Positions 17,663 through 26,167 of a DNA stretch of 64,000 bases are shown here, one piece after another. The DNA is from an uncultured Sphingomonadales bacterium (GTDB lineage Bacteria; Pseudomonadota; Alphaproteobacteria; Sphingomonadales; Sphingomonadaceae). The stretch lies in assembly GCA_903839675.1 (NCBI GenBank), contig CAIMDB010000028.1, positions 326,301 through 390,300 of the forward strand, given 5' to 3'. Numbering within the stretch: the stretch's first letter is position 1; the number at the start of each line of letters is the position of its first letter. The notes below the pieces were generated by a model. It saw only the letters and a program-made list of their open reading frames with translations. It was not told the DNA's origin and did no database searches. The position numbers and the translations under genes were made by a program.

Positions 17663-18124
17663 TTATTCAATGACGACGAGCGGCTGGTCATATTCGACCG
17701 GCTGACCGTTGGCGACCAGAACCTGCGTCACCTTGCCGCCCTTGGTGGCGGTAATCGGGTTCATGACCTTCATCGCTTCGATGATAACGACGGTGTCGCC
17801 TTCTTTGACGGTATCGCCCACCGAAACGAAGGGCGCGGCCTCCGGCGAGGCAGCGAGATAAACGGTGCCCACCATGGGCGACTTGAGCGCACCGGGATGA
17901 TCGGCAGGCGCGGTCGGCGCGACAGGTACCGCCGCAGGGGCAGCGGCCGCAACCGGCGCTGGTGCGGCAACAGCAACCGAGGCAGCCTGCAAGGTGCGCG
18001 CGACGCGGATCTTGCGATCATCATCTTCGACTTCGATTTCGGTCAGCCCGGTTTCATTGAGCAGTTCCGCCAATTGCCGGACCAACTTGATATCTACCTG
18101 CATCGTACCTGTTCTCTCAGCCAT
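17663..18124 (-). CDS. accB: Acetyl-CoA carboxylase biotin carboxyl carrier protein
   Basis: The 153-residue product has a helical N-terminal part, an Ala/Pro-rich mobile linker (about 50-75) and a C-terminal biotinyl domain with EAMKVMN; the Lys near 119 is the biotin attachment site. ATG 18124 is preceded by GGGGG; an internal Met (MQVDIKL) could also serve. It lies 37 bases after aroQ and 12 before accC. The aroQ-accB-accC order is common in proteobacteria. Confidence 0.95.
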   Translation of the reverse strand: MAERTGTMQVDIKLVRQLAELLNETGLTEIEVEDDDRKIRVARTLQAASVAVAAPAPVAAAAPAAVPVAPTAPADHPGALKSPMVGTVYLAASPEAAPFVSVGDTVKEGDTVVIIEAMKVMNPITATKGGKVTQVLVANGQPVEYDQPLVVIE

Positions 18125-18161
18125 TTGACCCCCAAAGGATGTGATATTGTGCCGCCCTTTG

Positions 18162-18602
18162 TCAGAGCTTGGCGGCGGCGTCCAGCGCGAGCGCATAGCT
18201 CAACGCCCCAAATCCGGCGATGGTTCCCTTCGCCGCTTCCCCAACATAACTCTTATGGCGGAAGCTTTCCCGCGTGTGCGGGTTAGACAAATGGACCTCA
18301 ATCACCGGTGTCTTGATCGCCTTGATGGCGTCGTACAGCGCAATCGATGTGTGCGTGAAGGCGCCTGCATTCAACAGCACAGCCTTAGCCTCCATCGCCT
18401 GCGCTTCGTGCAACCAATCGACCAGATGGCCTTCATGATTGGACTGGCGGACATCCACGGCAACGCCAAGGGCTTGCGCCTGATCTTCCAGCCGCCCGGC
18501 AATATCGTCCAGCGTGTCGGCGCCGTAGATCTCCGGCTCGCGCGTGCCGAGCAGGTTGAGGTTGGGACCATTTAGGACATAGATAACAGGCTTTTCGGCC
18601 AT
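18162..18602 (-). CDS. aroQ: 3-dehydroquinate dehydratase, type II
   Basis: The 146-residue protein has the type II signature: [19 protein letters not shown] (with the catalytic Tyr and Arg), [20 protein letters not shown] and [15 protein letters not shown]. It performs the third step of the shikimate pathway in the cytoplasm as a dodecamer. Start ATG 18602 gives the normal family length. It is the first gene of the aroQ-accB-accC-bla operon and is divergent from thiS-thiG with about 90 bases between starts. Confidence 0.95.
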   Translation of the reverse strand: MAEKPVIYVLNGPNLNLLGTREPEIYGADTLDDIAGRLEDQAQALGVAVDVRQSNHEGHLVDWLHEAQAMEAKAVLLNAGAFTHTSIALYDAIKAIKTPVIEVHLSNPHTRESFRHKSYVGEAAKGTIAGFGALSYALALDAAAKL

Positions 18603-18692
18603 GCGGGCAGGCTCCGGATGATGTGCGGTTGCGACGCTGGGTTCCTCCCCTATATGGACCGGCAGCAAAAGGCAAAAGAACGGACGGGCCCC

Positions 18693-19670
18693 ATGATTTC
18701 CATCCAGTTGAACGGAGAGCCGCGGCAGGTGCGCGCAGGCGCATCCATCGCTGATCTCGTGACCGAAATTGGGCTGGAACCGGCCAAGGTTGCAGTGGAA
18801 CGCAACCGCGAAATCGTGCCGCGCTCAACGCTGCATCAGGTGCAATTGGGGGAAGGGGATCAATTGGAAATCGTGCATTTCGTCGGTGGCGGCGCGGAGA
18901 ACAGCGACAGCTGGACCGTCGCTGGCCGCACCTTCACCAGCCGCCTGATTGTCGGCACCGGCAAGTATAAGGACTTCGCCCAGAACGCCGCCGCGCTTGA
19001 GGCATCGGGCGCGGAGATCATCACGGTCGCCGTCCGTCGCGTGAACGTGTCCGACCCCAATGCGCCGATGTTGACCGATTTTATCGACCCCAAGAAATAC
19101 ACCTATCTGCCCAACACCGCAGGCTGCTTTACCGCTGACGACGCCATCCGCACACTGCGACTGGCGCGCGAGGCGGGCGGCTGGGATCTGGTGAAGCTTG
19201 AGGTGCTGGGCGAAGCGCGGACGCTCTACCCCGATATGCGTGAGACTCTGAAGGCCACCGAAGTCCTCGTCAAAGAGGGTTTCAAGCCGATGGTCTATTG
19301 CGTGGATGATCCCATTGCCGCCAAGCAATTGGAAGAGGCAGGCGCCGTCGCCATCATGCCGCTGGGTGCCCCCATTGGCTCTGGCCTTGGCATCCAGAAC
19401 CGTGTGACCATCCGCCTCATCATTGAAGGCGCCAAGGTGCCGGTACTGGTGGACGCAGGCGTCGGCACGGCGTCGGACGCCGCCGTCGCCATGGAATTGG
19501 GCTGTGAAGGCGTGCTGATGAATACCGCCATTGCCGAAGCCAAAGACCCGATCCTGATGGCGCATGCCATGAAGCTCGCGGTGGAAAGCGGACGAGCCGC
19601 CTATCGTGCCGGACGCATGGGACGGCGCATGTATGCCGACCCGTCTTCGCCATTGGCAGGGTTGATCTAG
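18693..19670 (+). CDS. thiG: ThiS-ThiG fusion: sulfur carrier plus thiazole synthase
   Basis: The 325-residue protein joins a ThiS ubiquitin-like sulfur carrier (residues 1-66) to thiazole synthase ThiG (about 72-325). The ThiS end (IVHFVGGG, 60-67) runs straight on into ThiG. The ThiG part has the Schiff-base Lys in VKLEVLGE and the phosphate-binding loops [12 protein letters not shown] and [12 protein letters not shown]. ThiG makes the thiazole of thiamine from deoxyxylulose phosphate, dehydroglycine and ThiS thiocarboxylate. An internal Gly-Gly raises the question of how the thiocarboxylate forms. ATG 18693 starts the ThiS fold. No TPP riboswitch motif is visible in the 90-bp upstream region. 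The stop overlaps bpt, which runs the other way. Confidence 0.93.
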   Translation: MISIQLNGEPRQVRAGASIADLVTEIGLEPAKVAVERNREIVPRSTLHQVQLGEGDQLEIVHFVGGGAENSDSWTVAGRTFTSRLIVGTGKYKDFAQNAAALEASGAEIITVAVRRVNVSDPNAPMLTDFIDPKKYTYLPNTAGCFTADDAIRTLRLAREAGGWDLVKLEVLGEARTLYPDMRETLKATEVLVKEGFKPMVYCVDDPIAAKQLEEAGAVAIMPLGAPIGSGLGIQNRVTIRLIIEGAKVPVLVDAGVGTASDAAVAMELGCEGVLMNTAIAEAKDPILMAHAMKLAVESGRAAYRAGRMGRRMYADPSSPLAGLI

Positions 19671-20458
19671 GCCCCGATCATGACCCGCGCGAGTTCTGGC
19701 GGGAAGACGCGTTCCTTGGCTTCCTCCGCCTCAAACCGGCCCCAGCCCTGCGGGCCGAGCCGTTCAAGCGGCTGGAAACGCGTTTTATATTCCATCCGCG
19801 GGGAACCGGCGATCCAATAGCCGAGATACACATAAGGCAGGCCCGCTTCTGCCGACCGCATGATGTGGTCGAGGATGATGAAGGTACCAAGGCCGGGCCG
19901 TGACGGCAGATCCGGATCAAAGAAGCTGTAGATCATCGACAGGCCATCGACCTGCCGGTCGGTCAGGCAGGCGCCTATCAGGCGGCCGGGCTTTCCATCG
20001 ACCGAAGGCTCGCGATATTCGATGACATTGGTGTCGACAGGCGTCGTTTCCACCATGTCCGCATAATCAATGTCATCCATCTGCGACATGCCGCCGCCCG
20101 GATGGCGCGCGCCGAGATAACGCCGCAGCAGCGCGAACTGCTCTTCGGTTGCCCAGGGCTGGCAGGCCGACACTTCCAGATCGGCATTGCGGCGCAGCAG
20201 CTTCTTTTGCGAGGTGTTGGCTTCAAACTCCCCCGTCACCACGCGCACTGAAACACAGGCCGAACAATCGAGGCAGCTGGGGCGATAGGCAACGCCCTGA
20301 CTGCGGCGGAAACCAATCTTGCTCAGCGCCTCATTGAGTTCGCCTGCGTGAAGGCCGTTCAGGTCCGTGAAGACTTTGCGTTCAAACTTGCCCGGCAGAT
20401 AGGGGCACGGCGCAGGGCTCGTCACGAAGAAGCGGGGAAAGCGGAATTGTGCTGTCAT
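19667..20458 (-). CDS. bpt: Aspartate/glutamate leucyltransferase
   Basis: The 263-residue protein is of the Bpt/ATE1 family. The N-terminal domain holds [13 protein letters not shown] and the cysteine cluster [15 protein letters not shown] (Fe-S type in related Ate1). The C-terminal GNAT-like domain has [28 protein letters not shown] and [17 protein letters not shown]. It moves leucine from Leu-tRNA to N-terminal Asp/Glu of proteins, marking them for ClpS/ClpAP. It converges on thiS-thiG with a 4-base overlap of the stops. Confidence 0.93.
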   Translation of the reverse strand: MTAQFRFPRFFVTSPAPCPYLPGKFERKVFTDLNGLHAGELNEALSKIGFRRSQGVAYRPSCLDCSACVSVRVVTGEFEANTSQKKLLRRNADLEVSACQPWATEEQFALLRRYLGARHPGGGMSQMDDIDYADMVETTPVDTNVIEYREPSVDGKPGRLIGACLTDRQVDGLSMIYSFFDPDLPSRPGLGTFIILDHIMRSAEAGLPYVYLGYWIAGSPRMEYKTRFQPLERLGPQGWGRFEAEEAKERVFPPELARVMIGA

Positions 20459-20593
20459 CGCCTTTGCCGAGCCTCTTGCGGTTGAACATCCACGCCCGAC
20501 GCGTGCAATACCGCCGACGTGGACTCACTTATGTCGGGTGAACGACATTGTGAAAAGATCGTTTACCAACAAATCGCGGTTAAAGCGGAGATA

Positions 20594-21835
20594 TTAGGCC
20601 AGTTCGACAAGGCTGGCGTCATATCCGCCTTCAGCCAACCCAGCCAACAGCGCCTCCAAATGGGCGCGGTCACGCAGTTCGCACTCAATATCGGTGATTA
20701 GACCCTTGGCGGGAAGCGTCGTGAAGACGCGCTGGTGATAGATCTCCAGCACATTGGCATTCAGCTCTGCAAAAATGCCAAAAACGCCGAACAAAGCGCC
20801 CGGCCGGTCTTGCAGACGCAGCCGGATGCGCGCGAGTCGGCCGGAACGGGCCAGATCCCGCAGCAGAACATTGGCGAGAAGGCGCGTGTCGATATTGCCG
20901 CCGCACAGAACGATGCCAACATTGCGGCCCCGGAACATCTCCGGATTGGCAAGCAAGGCGGCAAGACCAGCGGCGCCTGCACCTTCGACGACCGTTTTTT
21001 CGATCTGGAGCAGCAGGCTCACCGATTCTTCAAGATGCCGTTCCCCGACCAGCTGGATGTCATCCACCAGATCCCGCACGAAGGTGCGGGTCAGGTCGCC
21101 GGGATATTTGACCGCGATCCCTTCGGCCAGCGTATCGCCGCCAATGGGCAGGTTCGTACCTTTGATGACGTTGTACATGCTGGGGAAGAGTTCCGCCTGC
21201 ACACCGATGATCTTGGCCTCAGGCTTGAGCGCACGGGCGACTGTCGAGATACCGGAAATGAGCCCGCCGCCGCCAATCGGCACGGCAAAGCAATCAATCT
21301 CCGGCGCGTCTTCCAGCATTTCGAGCGCAAGCGTCCCCTGACCGGCAATGATTTCAGCTTCGTCAAACGGATGCACGAAGGTCAGGTTTTCGGCCGCCTC
21401 CATCTCGCGGGCATGGGCATAGGCCGCGTCGAAGGTTTCTCCGAACAGCACGACCCGGGCATCATGGCTTTCCGTCTGGATGATCTTCACGATGGGCGTC
21501 GGCTTGGGCATCACGATGGTGACAGGCACCCCGAGACGCTTGCCGTGATAAGCCAGACCCTGGGCATGGTTGCCGGCAGAGGCCGCAATTACGCCCGCTT
21601 TGCGCGCTTCCGGCCCAAGTTGAAGCAAGCGGTTGAGCGCCCCACGTTCTTTATAAGCTGCTGTGAATTGAAGATTTTCAAACTTCAGCCAGACATTGGC
21701 CCCGGTCAGTTGCGACAGCGTTTGGCTGTGCAGCGTTGGCGTGCGGACAATGGAGCCTGCAATGCGCGCGCGTGCCGCCCTTACGTCATCGATGGAGACA
21801 GGCAGCGTTTTTCCGGGGGCAGGTGCAGTGGCCAT
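20594..21835 (-). CDS. ilvA: Threonine ammonia-lyase
   Basis: The 413-residue PLP enzyme has the Schiff-base Lys in TAAYKERGA (Lys 62), the phosphate-binding GGGG loop near residue 185 (VPIGGGGLISG), the SAGNHAQG substrate loop and a single C-terminal ACT domain (about 335-413, RPGALFGVFGIFAE). It deaminates threonine to 2-oxobutyrate, which feeds isoleucine synthesis; the single short ACT domain is that of the medium-length form also seen in catabolic enzymes. ATG 21835 was chosen over an upstream start. It is divergent from the dehydrogenase at 21946. Confidence 0.9.
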   Translation of the reverse strand: MATAPAPGKTLPVSIDDVRAARARIAGSIVRTPTLHSQTLSQLTGANVWLKFENLQFTAAYKERGALNRLLQLGPEARKAGVIAASAGNHAQGLAYHGKRLGVPVTIVMPKPTPIVKIIQTESHDARVVLFGETFDAAYAHAREMEAAENLTFVHPFDEAEIIAGQGTLALEMLEDAPEIDCFAVPIGGGGLISGISTVARALKPEAKIIGVQAELFPSMYNVIKGTNLPIGGDTLAEGIAVKYPGDLTRTFVRDLVDDIQLVGERHLEESVSLLLQIEKTVVEGAGAAGLAALLANPEMFRGRNVGIVLCGGNIDTRLLANVLLRDLARSGRLARIRLRLQDRPGALFGVFGIFAELNANVLEIYHQRVFTTLPAKGLITDIECELRDRAHLEALLAGLAEGGYDASLVELA

Positions 21836-21945
21836 GATGGCGCGGGCCTTGGGCTTTCTTGCGCAAAAAGGCAAGACAAAGCCAGCTTGGCGGCACCTGT
21901 CACCAGCCTCTGGCCAAGGCTGTGAAGCCGCCTTAAGGATGTGTC

Positions 21946-22815
21946 ATGGGAAAAATCGCATTTATCGGACTGGGCGTCATGGGTGGACCAATGGCCCGTC
22001 ACCTTGCCGCCGCAGGGCATGAGCTCACCGTCTATAACCGCACACGCGGCAAGGCGGAGGCATGGGTTGCAACGCATGGCGGCACCGTCGCAGATTCGCC
22101 GGCCAAGGCTGCAGAAGGCGTAGACGCCGTCATCAGTTGCGTCGGCACCGATGAGGATCTTGCCGCCGTCACTGTGAGCCGCGATGGCGCCTTCCGGTCG
22201 ATGACACCGGGGACGGTTTACGTCGATCACACCACCGTCTCCGCCCAGATTGCGCGGCAATTGGCCGTCGAAGCCAAGGACGTTGGCATCAAAGTGGTCG
22301 ATGCGCCGGTCACAGGCGGGCAAATTGGGGCTGAGCAAGGCACGCTCACCCTGATGTGTGGTGGCCGGGACGACGCCATCGCCGCAGCAACCCCTTTCAT
22401 GGAGGCCTATTCCCGCAAGATCGTCCATGTCGGCCCCGCAGGCGCCGGACAGACGACGAAGATGGTCAACCAGATCACCTTTGCCGGGATTATCCAGAGC
22501 CTGTCCGAAGCGATGCGTTTTGCGCAAGCGGCAGAGCTGGACCTCGACAAGGTGTTTGAATCGATCTCCGGCGGTGCCGCCTCCAGCTGGCAGATGCTCA
22601 ACCGCTGGGACACGATGGCCAAGGGCGAATTTGATTTCGGCTTTGCCGTGGATTGGATGCGCAAGGACTTAGGTCTCGCTTTGTCCGAAGCCCGTGCCAA
22701 TGGCGCCACGCTGCCGCTCGCTGCCCTCATCGACCAATTCTATGCCGAAGTGCAGGATATGGGCAGCGGCCGTCAGGACACCAGCGCGCTTATCCGGAGA
22801 TTGAAAGCCAAATGA
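21946..22815 (+). CDS. Beta-hydroxyacid dehydrogenase (3-hydroxyisobutyrate dehydrogenase family)
   Basis: The 289-residue protein has the N-terminal Rossmann motif FIGLGVMGGPMARHL (6-20), NRTRGK after strand 2 (suggesting NADP preference), DAPVTGGQIGA and the catalytic Lys region GAGQTTKMVNQ (about 165-175). Members oxidise 3-hydroxyisobutyrate, tartronate semialdehyde or similar 3-hydroxyacids. The specific substrate is open. The stop overlaps the ATG of the next gene (ATGA), so the two are coupled. Confidence 0.88.
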   Translation: MGKIAFIGLGVMGGPMARHLAAAGHELTVYNRTRGKAEAWVATHGGTVADSPAKAAEGVDAVISCVGTDEDLAAVTVSRDGAFRSMTPGTVYVDHTTVSAQIARQLAVEAKDVGIKVVDAPVTGGQIGAEQGTLTLMCGGRDDAIAAATPFMEAYSRKIVHVGPAGAGQTTKMVNQITFAGIIQSLSEAMRFAQAAELDLDKVFESISGGAASSWQMLNRWDTMAKGEFDFGFAVDWMRKDLGLALSEARANGATLPLAALIDQFYAEVQDMGSGRQDTSALIRRLKAK

Positions 22816-24518
22816 TCCTTTCCAAGCGTATCGCCGACGTCGCTGCCGTCCTTCTGGCCGCATCGCCAACCGCTCTGCTGGCCGATACGCTGGTTGAAAA
22901 TGTGAACGGCCTGACGCTCGATGCGAAAGGCGAAGTGGTCCGCTTTACAGGTCTCGTGATCGGTAAGGATGGCAAGATTGCCCGGCTGATCCGCTCGAAC
23001 GAAATGGCGGGCGACCCGAAGAAGAAAAAGAAGAACAAGAAAGAACAGCCTGAGGCGTTTGACTATCGGCTGGACGGCCAAGGCCGCGTGCTGATGCCCG
23101 GCCTCATTGATGCGCACGGCCACGTCGTGGGGCTGGGATTCCAGCTAATGACGCTCGATCTGTCCGGCACAAAGAGTCTGGCCGAAGCGCAGGCGAAGAT
23201 CGCTGAGTACGCCCGCGCCAACCCCAACCGCAAATGGATCATCGGGCGCGGCTGGAATCAGGAAAGCTGGAACCTCGGCCGCTTCCCGACAGCGGCGGAG
23301 CTGGATGCTGCTGTCTCTGACCGACCCGTCTGGCTGGAGCGCGTGGATGGCCATGCCGGTTGGGCGAACAGCGCTGCGATGGCGGCCGCCGGTGTGACCG
23401 CCGCCAGCAAGAGCCCGCCGGGCGGCCAGATCCAGATGGACGGCGGCAAGCCGAGTGGTGTCTTCGTCGATGCGGCGTCGTCACTGGTTGAAAAGGCCGT
23501 CCCCAAGCCGCTGTCCAAGGAACGCGATGTAGCGCTCGCCAAAGCGCAAGAGCATCTGCTCGCCTTTGGCATTACCGGCATTGCCGATATGGGCACCTCG
23601 ACCGAGGATTGGGCCTCCTACCGTCGCGCGGGCGACGCCGGGTGGCTCAACGTCCGCATCTTCAGTTACTCCGCGAGCATTGAGCCGATGCTGGCCATTG
23701 CGGCAGGCGAACCCACGCCCTGGCTCTATGGCGACAAGCTGCGCATGGCAGGCGTGAAGCTCTATGCCGATGGCGCGCTCGGATCGCGCGGGGCTTGGCT
23801 GAAGCAACCCTATGCGGACAAGCCGGGCGAACGCGGGCTGCAGTTCCTTGAAGATGCCAAGCTGCGCAATCTGATGAGCCGCGCGGCCATGGATGGTTTT
23901 CAGGTCGCTGTGCACGCGATTGGCGATGCAGCGAACGCGCAGGCGCTCGATTCGATTGCGGAGATGACCCAGACCTACGGCGGCGACCGGCGCTGGCGGA
24001 TTGAACATGCGCAGATTGTTGATCCCGTCGACATCCCCCGCTTCGCGCGATTGGGCGTCATCGCCTCGATGCAGCCCGTCCACCAGACCAGCGACCGGCT
24101 GATGGCCGAAGCAAGACTGGGCACGGGCCGACTGGCCGGCGCCTATGCCTGGCATGCCATGCAGGTCGCAGGCGCGCGGCTGGCCTTTGGTTCCGACGTG
24201 CCGGTGGAAAGCCCGGACCCCTATGCCGGGCTCGCGACCGCCTTCACCCGCATGGATGCCAAAGGCGAACCCTTTGGCGGGTGGCAACCGCAGGAACGCG
24301 TTTCCCGTGAAGATGCGCTGGCCGGATTCACAACGGGGGCGGCTTATGCGAGCTTTGCCGAGGGCAAGGTCGGGCGTCTTTCCCCCGGGCTCTGGGCGGA
24401 CTTCATTCTCGTGGATAGAGATCCCTTGCTCGCCACGCCTGCTGAATTGCGCGCAACGAAGGTTTTCGAAACTTGGGTCGGCGGCAAAAGGGTTTGGGCG
24501 GCAAAGACGGGGCAATAG
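22812..24518 (+). CDS. Exported amidohydrolase family 3 protein (YtcJ-like)
   Basis: The 568-residue protein has a signal peptide (residues 1-25), the metal-binding DAHGHV motif (about 99-104), KLYADGALGSRGAW (about 318-331), AVHAIGDAANAQA and SDVPVESPDP, all typical of the amidohydrolase 3 subgroup. A very basic stretch (KKKKKNKK, near residue 75) sits between the first strand and the catalytic barrel and is unusual. Exported members hydrolyse C-N bonds of unknown compounds, often amides or formamides. ATG 22812 overlaps the upstream stop by four bases. Confidence 0.87.
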   Translation: MILSKRIADVAAVLLAASPTALLADTLVENVNGLTLDAKGEVVRFTGLVIGKDGKIARLIRSNEMAGDPKKKKKNKKEQPEAFDYRLDGQGRVLMPGLIDAHGHVVGLGFQLMTLDLSGTKSLAEAQAKIAEYARANPNRKWIIGRGWNQESWNLGRFPTAAELDAAVSDRPVWLERVDGHAGWANSAAMAAAGVTAASKSPPGGQIQMDGGKPSGVFVDAASSLVEKAVPKPLSKERDVALAKAQEHLLAFGITGIADMGTSTEDWASYRRAGDAGWLNVRIFSYSASIEPMLAIAAGEPTPWLYGDKLRMAGVKLYADGALGSRGAWLKQPYADKPGERGLQFLEDAKLRNLMSRAAMDGFQVAVHAIGDAANAQALDSIAEMTQTYGGDRRWRIEHAQIVDPVDIPRFARLGVIASMQPVHQTSDRLMAEARLGTGRLAGAYAWHAMQVAGARLAFGSDVPVESPDPYAGLATAFTRMDAKGEPFGGWQPQERVSREDALAGFTTGAAYASFAEGKVGRLSPGLWADFILVDRDPLLATPAELRATKVFETWVGGKRVWAAKTGQ

Positions 24519-24526
24519 GGTAAAGT

Positions 24527-24622
24527 GTCATCCCGAACTTGTTTCGGGATCCATTGGCATCAATTTGTCAGAATGTGCCGCCTGACGGTGTTCATGGATG
24601 CTGAAACAAGTTCAGCATGACG
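24527..24622. repeat. REP doublet (REPIN-like palindromic repeat)
   Basis: Two REP-like hairpins in inverted orientation, 24527-24552 and 24596-24622, each with stem-ACTTGTT-stem layout. The stems differ (CCCGA/TCGGG against GCTGA/TCAGC) but both stay paired, while the loop is kept. Outer ends read GTCAT and ATGAC. It fills the gap between the ends of the amidohydrolase and mobA genes. Confidence 0.8.
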
Positions 24623-24629
24623 TTGGAGC

Positions 24630-25145
24630 CTAAAGCCCCGCCAAATCCTCCGGCCGGTTGATATTGGCAGGGGGTTGCGCGACCGTCACACGGCGCGCGC
24701 CTGCATGATCTGCAAAGCGATAGACAGACCGGTTCGCCGGGTCCGCTATCCAATCACGGAGCGTCTCAACCAAGCTGGTCGGCCAGAGCCCGACAATCGG
24801 AAGCACATCGAGCACAGCCGGTGCCGGTGAGAGGGCGGTCACAGCTTCCGGCTCCAGTCCGACCGTATCGCACCCGCAGGTCAGGACGTGATCGAACCCC
24901 TGCGCCTGGGCATAGGCGAGCGCGCCGAGCAGCCCGCCAAGCGGACCAAGGCCGACCGCTGGCTGATCCTCAACGCGCACCAATCCCGGCCAGTCCCGCC
25001 CGACAGTGATGGCAGCCTCCACATGCGGGCGAAGCCCGGCCCAGGCGTGGTCCATGAGCGGGAGTCCATGCAGCACGGCGACCGCCTTGTCAGACCCGAA
25101 GCGGCTTGACTGTCCGCCGCCAAGGATCGCGCCAAGGACGCGCAT
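24630..25145 (-). CDS. mobA: Molybdenum cofactor guanylyltransferase
   Basis: The 171-residue protein begins with the nucleotide-binding motif LGGGQSSRFGSDKA (7-20) of MobA, which transfers GMP to molybdopterin; the GCDTVGLEPE stretch holds the metal-binding Asp. It is slightly shorter than E. coli MobA. The ATG at 25145 shares one base with the upstream stop codon, so the gene is the last of a merC-zur-proX-mobA operon. Its product would serve Moco enzymes such as the oxidoreductase at 32632. Confidence 0.87.
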   Translation of the reverse strand: MRVLGAILGGGQSSRFGSDKAVAVLHGLPLMDHAWAGLRPHVEAAITVGRDWPGLVRVEDQPAVGLGPLGGLLGALAYAQAQGFDHVLTCGCDTVGLEPEAVTALSPAPAVLDVLPIVGLWPTSLVETLRDWIADPANRSVYRFADHAGARRVTVAQPPANINRPEDLAGL

Positions 25146-25636
25146 CAGTCTTGAGCGGGAACGTCGACGATGACGGGTGGATGCCCCCAATGCGTAAGCG
25201 CGCGGACCAGATCAGCGCCGGACAGGCCAAGCGTCGCTGTGTTGCGCAACGGGTGGCAATTGACGCGATCCGCAGAGGCAAGCGATGCATCGAGCACGAT
25301 GGTGACCGCGCCGTCCGCGTCAGCAATCGCGCCCAGTGGCGTGACCGAACCCGGCGTGACACCGATCAGCCGTTCCATATCCTCGCCCTTGCCAAAGCTA
25401 ACCCGCTTGGCGCCCATCGCGGCTGGAAGCGCCTTCAGATCAGCACGTAGCGCCGCCGGAACAGTGACAAGCCAGAAGCGCCCGCCTGCGTCTTTCAGGA
25501 ACAGATTTTTGGTGTGGGCACCCGGAATATCGCCATCGACAGCGCGGCTTTCCTCAACGGTGAAAACCGCCGGATGTTCAACGACGTCATAAGGAATGTT
25601 GAGCGCCTGTAAGTCGGCGTAGAGCTTGGTTTCCAT
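25145..25636 (-). CDS. ProX/YbaK-family aminoacyl-tRNA deacylase
   Basis: The 163-residue protein belongs to the prolyl-tRNA synthetase-associated editing family (ProXp-ala/PrdX, YbaK fold): YDVVEHPAVFTVEES, HTKNLFLKDAGGRFWL with the key Lys, RLIGVTPGSVTPLG and NCHPLRNTATLGLS. Such proteins clear mischarged Ala- or Cys-tRNAPro in trans. Only 14 bases separate it from the zur stop, and 12 of them are an unbroken C run on the coding strand right before ATG. No Shine-Dalgarno sequence is possible there, so translation probably depends on ribosomes finishing zur. Confidence 0.88.
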   Translation of the reverse strand: METKLYADLQALNIPYDVVEHPAVFTVEESRAVDGDIPGAHTKNLFLKDAGGRFWLVTVPAALRADLKALPAAMGAKRVSFGKGEDMERLIGVTPGSVTPLGAIADADGAVTIVLDASLASADRVNCHPLRNTATLGLSGADLVRALTHWGHPPVIVDVPAQD

Positions 25637-25648
25637 GGGGGGGGGGGG
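25637..25648. repeat. Homopolymer tract, 12 G (12 C on the coding strand)
   Basis: Twelve consecutive G residues occupy the space where the ribosome-binding site of the deacylase gene should be. It is by far the longest single-base run noticed in the window. Length change here would alter start-codon spacing without changing any reading frame. Confidence 0.9.
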
Positions 25649-25650
25649 CC

Positions 25651-26118
25651 TCAGGCGCAGTCAGCGCAGGTGCCGCGCACCTCAATCACCGGACGGACCG
25701 GCTTGAACCCCGCTTTGCGGGCCGCTGCGCGCACGCCCTGTGTCACGTCATCATCGTCAATATGTGTTGTGTTGCCGCAATCATCGCAGACCAGAAAGAT
25801 GCAGTCATGGTCACAATCAGGATGCGCATTGGCCAGATAGGCATTGGCGCTTTCCACCCGCGTCGCGACGTTGGCCGTCACGAACAGATCAAGGATGCGA
25901 TAGACGCTATTGGCCGCCACGCGCCGCCCCTGCGATTTGGAAACCGCATCTGCGATGTCATAGGCGGAGGCCGGATTTTCAAACGCGGCAAGCGCGTCGA
26001 ACACGCTGGCCCGCATCGCCGTCCATTGTTCGCCCGATCGGGCCATGGCGTTGCGCGCCGCGTCGATCAGGTCGTCGCCGGCGGGATGGTCGTGGTGGTT
26101 GTGTGCATGGGTGGCCAT
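25651..26118 (-). CDS. zur: Fur-family regulator, probable Zur
   Basis: The 155-residue protein has a His-rich start (THAHNHHDHP), the Fur winged helix (SAYDIADAVSKSQGRRVAANSVYRILDLF) and a structural-zinc pair CDDCG and CADCA at the C-terminal half. The combination and short length fit the zinc-sensing Zur branch rather than Fur. It would repress zinc uptake genes when zinc is ample. The neighbour upstream, a MerC-like membrane protein, is a candidate target. Assignment to Zur rather than another Fur paralogue is likely but not certain. Confidence 0.8.
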   Translation of the reverse strand: MATHAHNHHDHPAGDDLIDAARNAMARSGEQWTAMRASVFDALAAFENPASAYDIADAVSKSQGRRVAANSVYRILDLFVTANVATRVESANAYLANAHPDCDHDCIFLVCDDCGNTTHIDDDDVTQGVRAAARKAGFKPVRPVIEVRGTCADCA

Positions 26119-26167
26119 GGGCCAAACTTACGACGCCAAGCGTGGCGCCGCAAGCATCACGGAAGGA

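Noticed and set aside
16760..18286. Long open frame on the plus strand (about 508 codons) opposite accC and accB
   Set aside because: The minus strand encodes well-known AccC and AccB here; the plus frame has no family motifs and is the usual GC-rich shadow.
18603..18692. TPP riboswitch before thiS-thiG
   Set aside because: The 90-base region is too short and lacks the conserved CTGAGA and related motifs.
20531..20548. Small inverted repeat ATGTCG-N6-CGACAT between bpt and ilvA
   Set aside because: Six-base arms are expected by chance in DNA of this size, and no T run or regulator is nearby.
20735..21925. Open frame of about 396 codons opposite ilvA
   Set aside because: The minus strand has intact threonine ammonia-lyase motifs; the plus frame has none.
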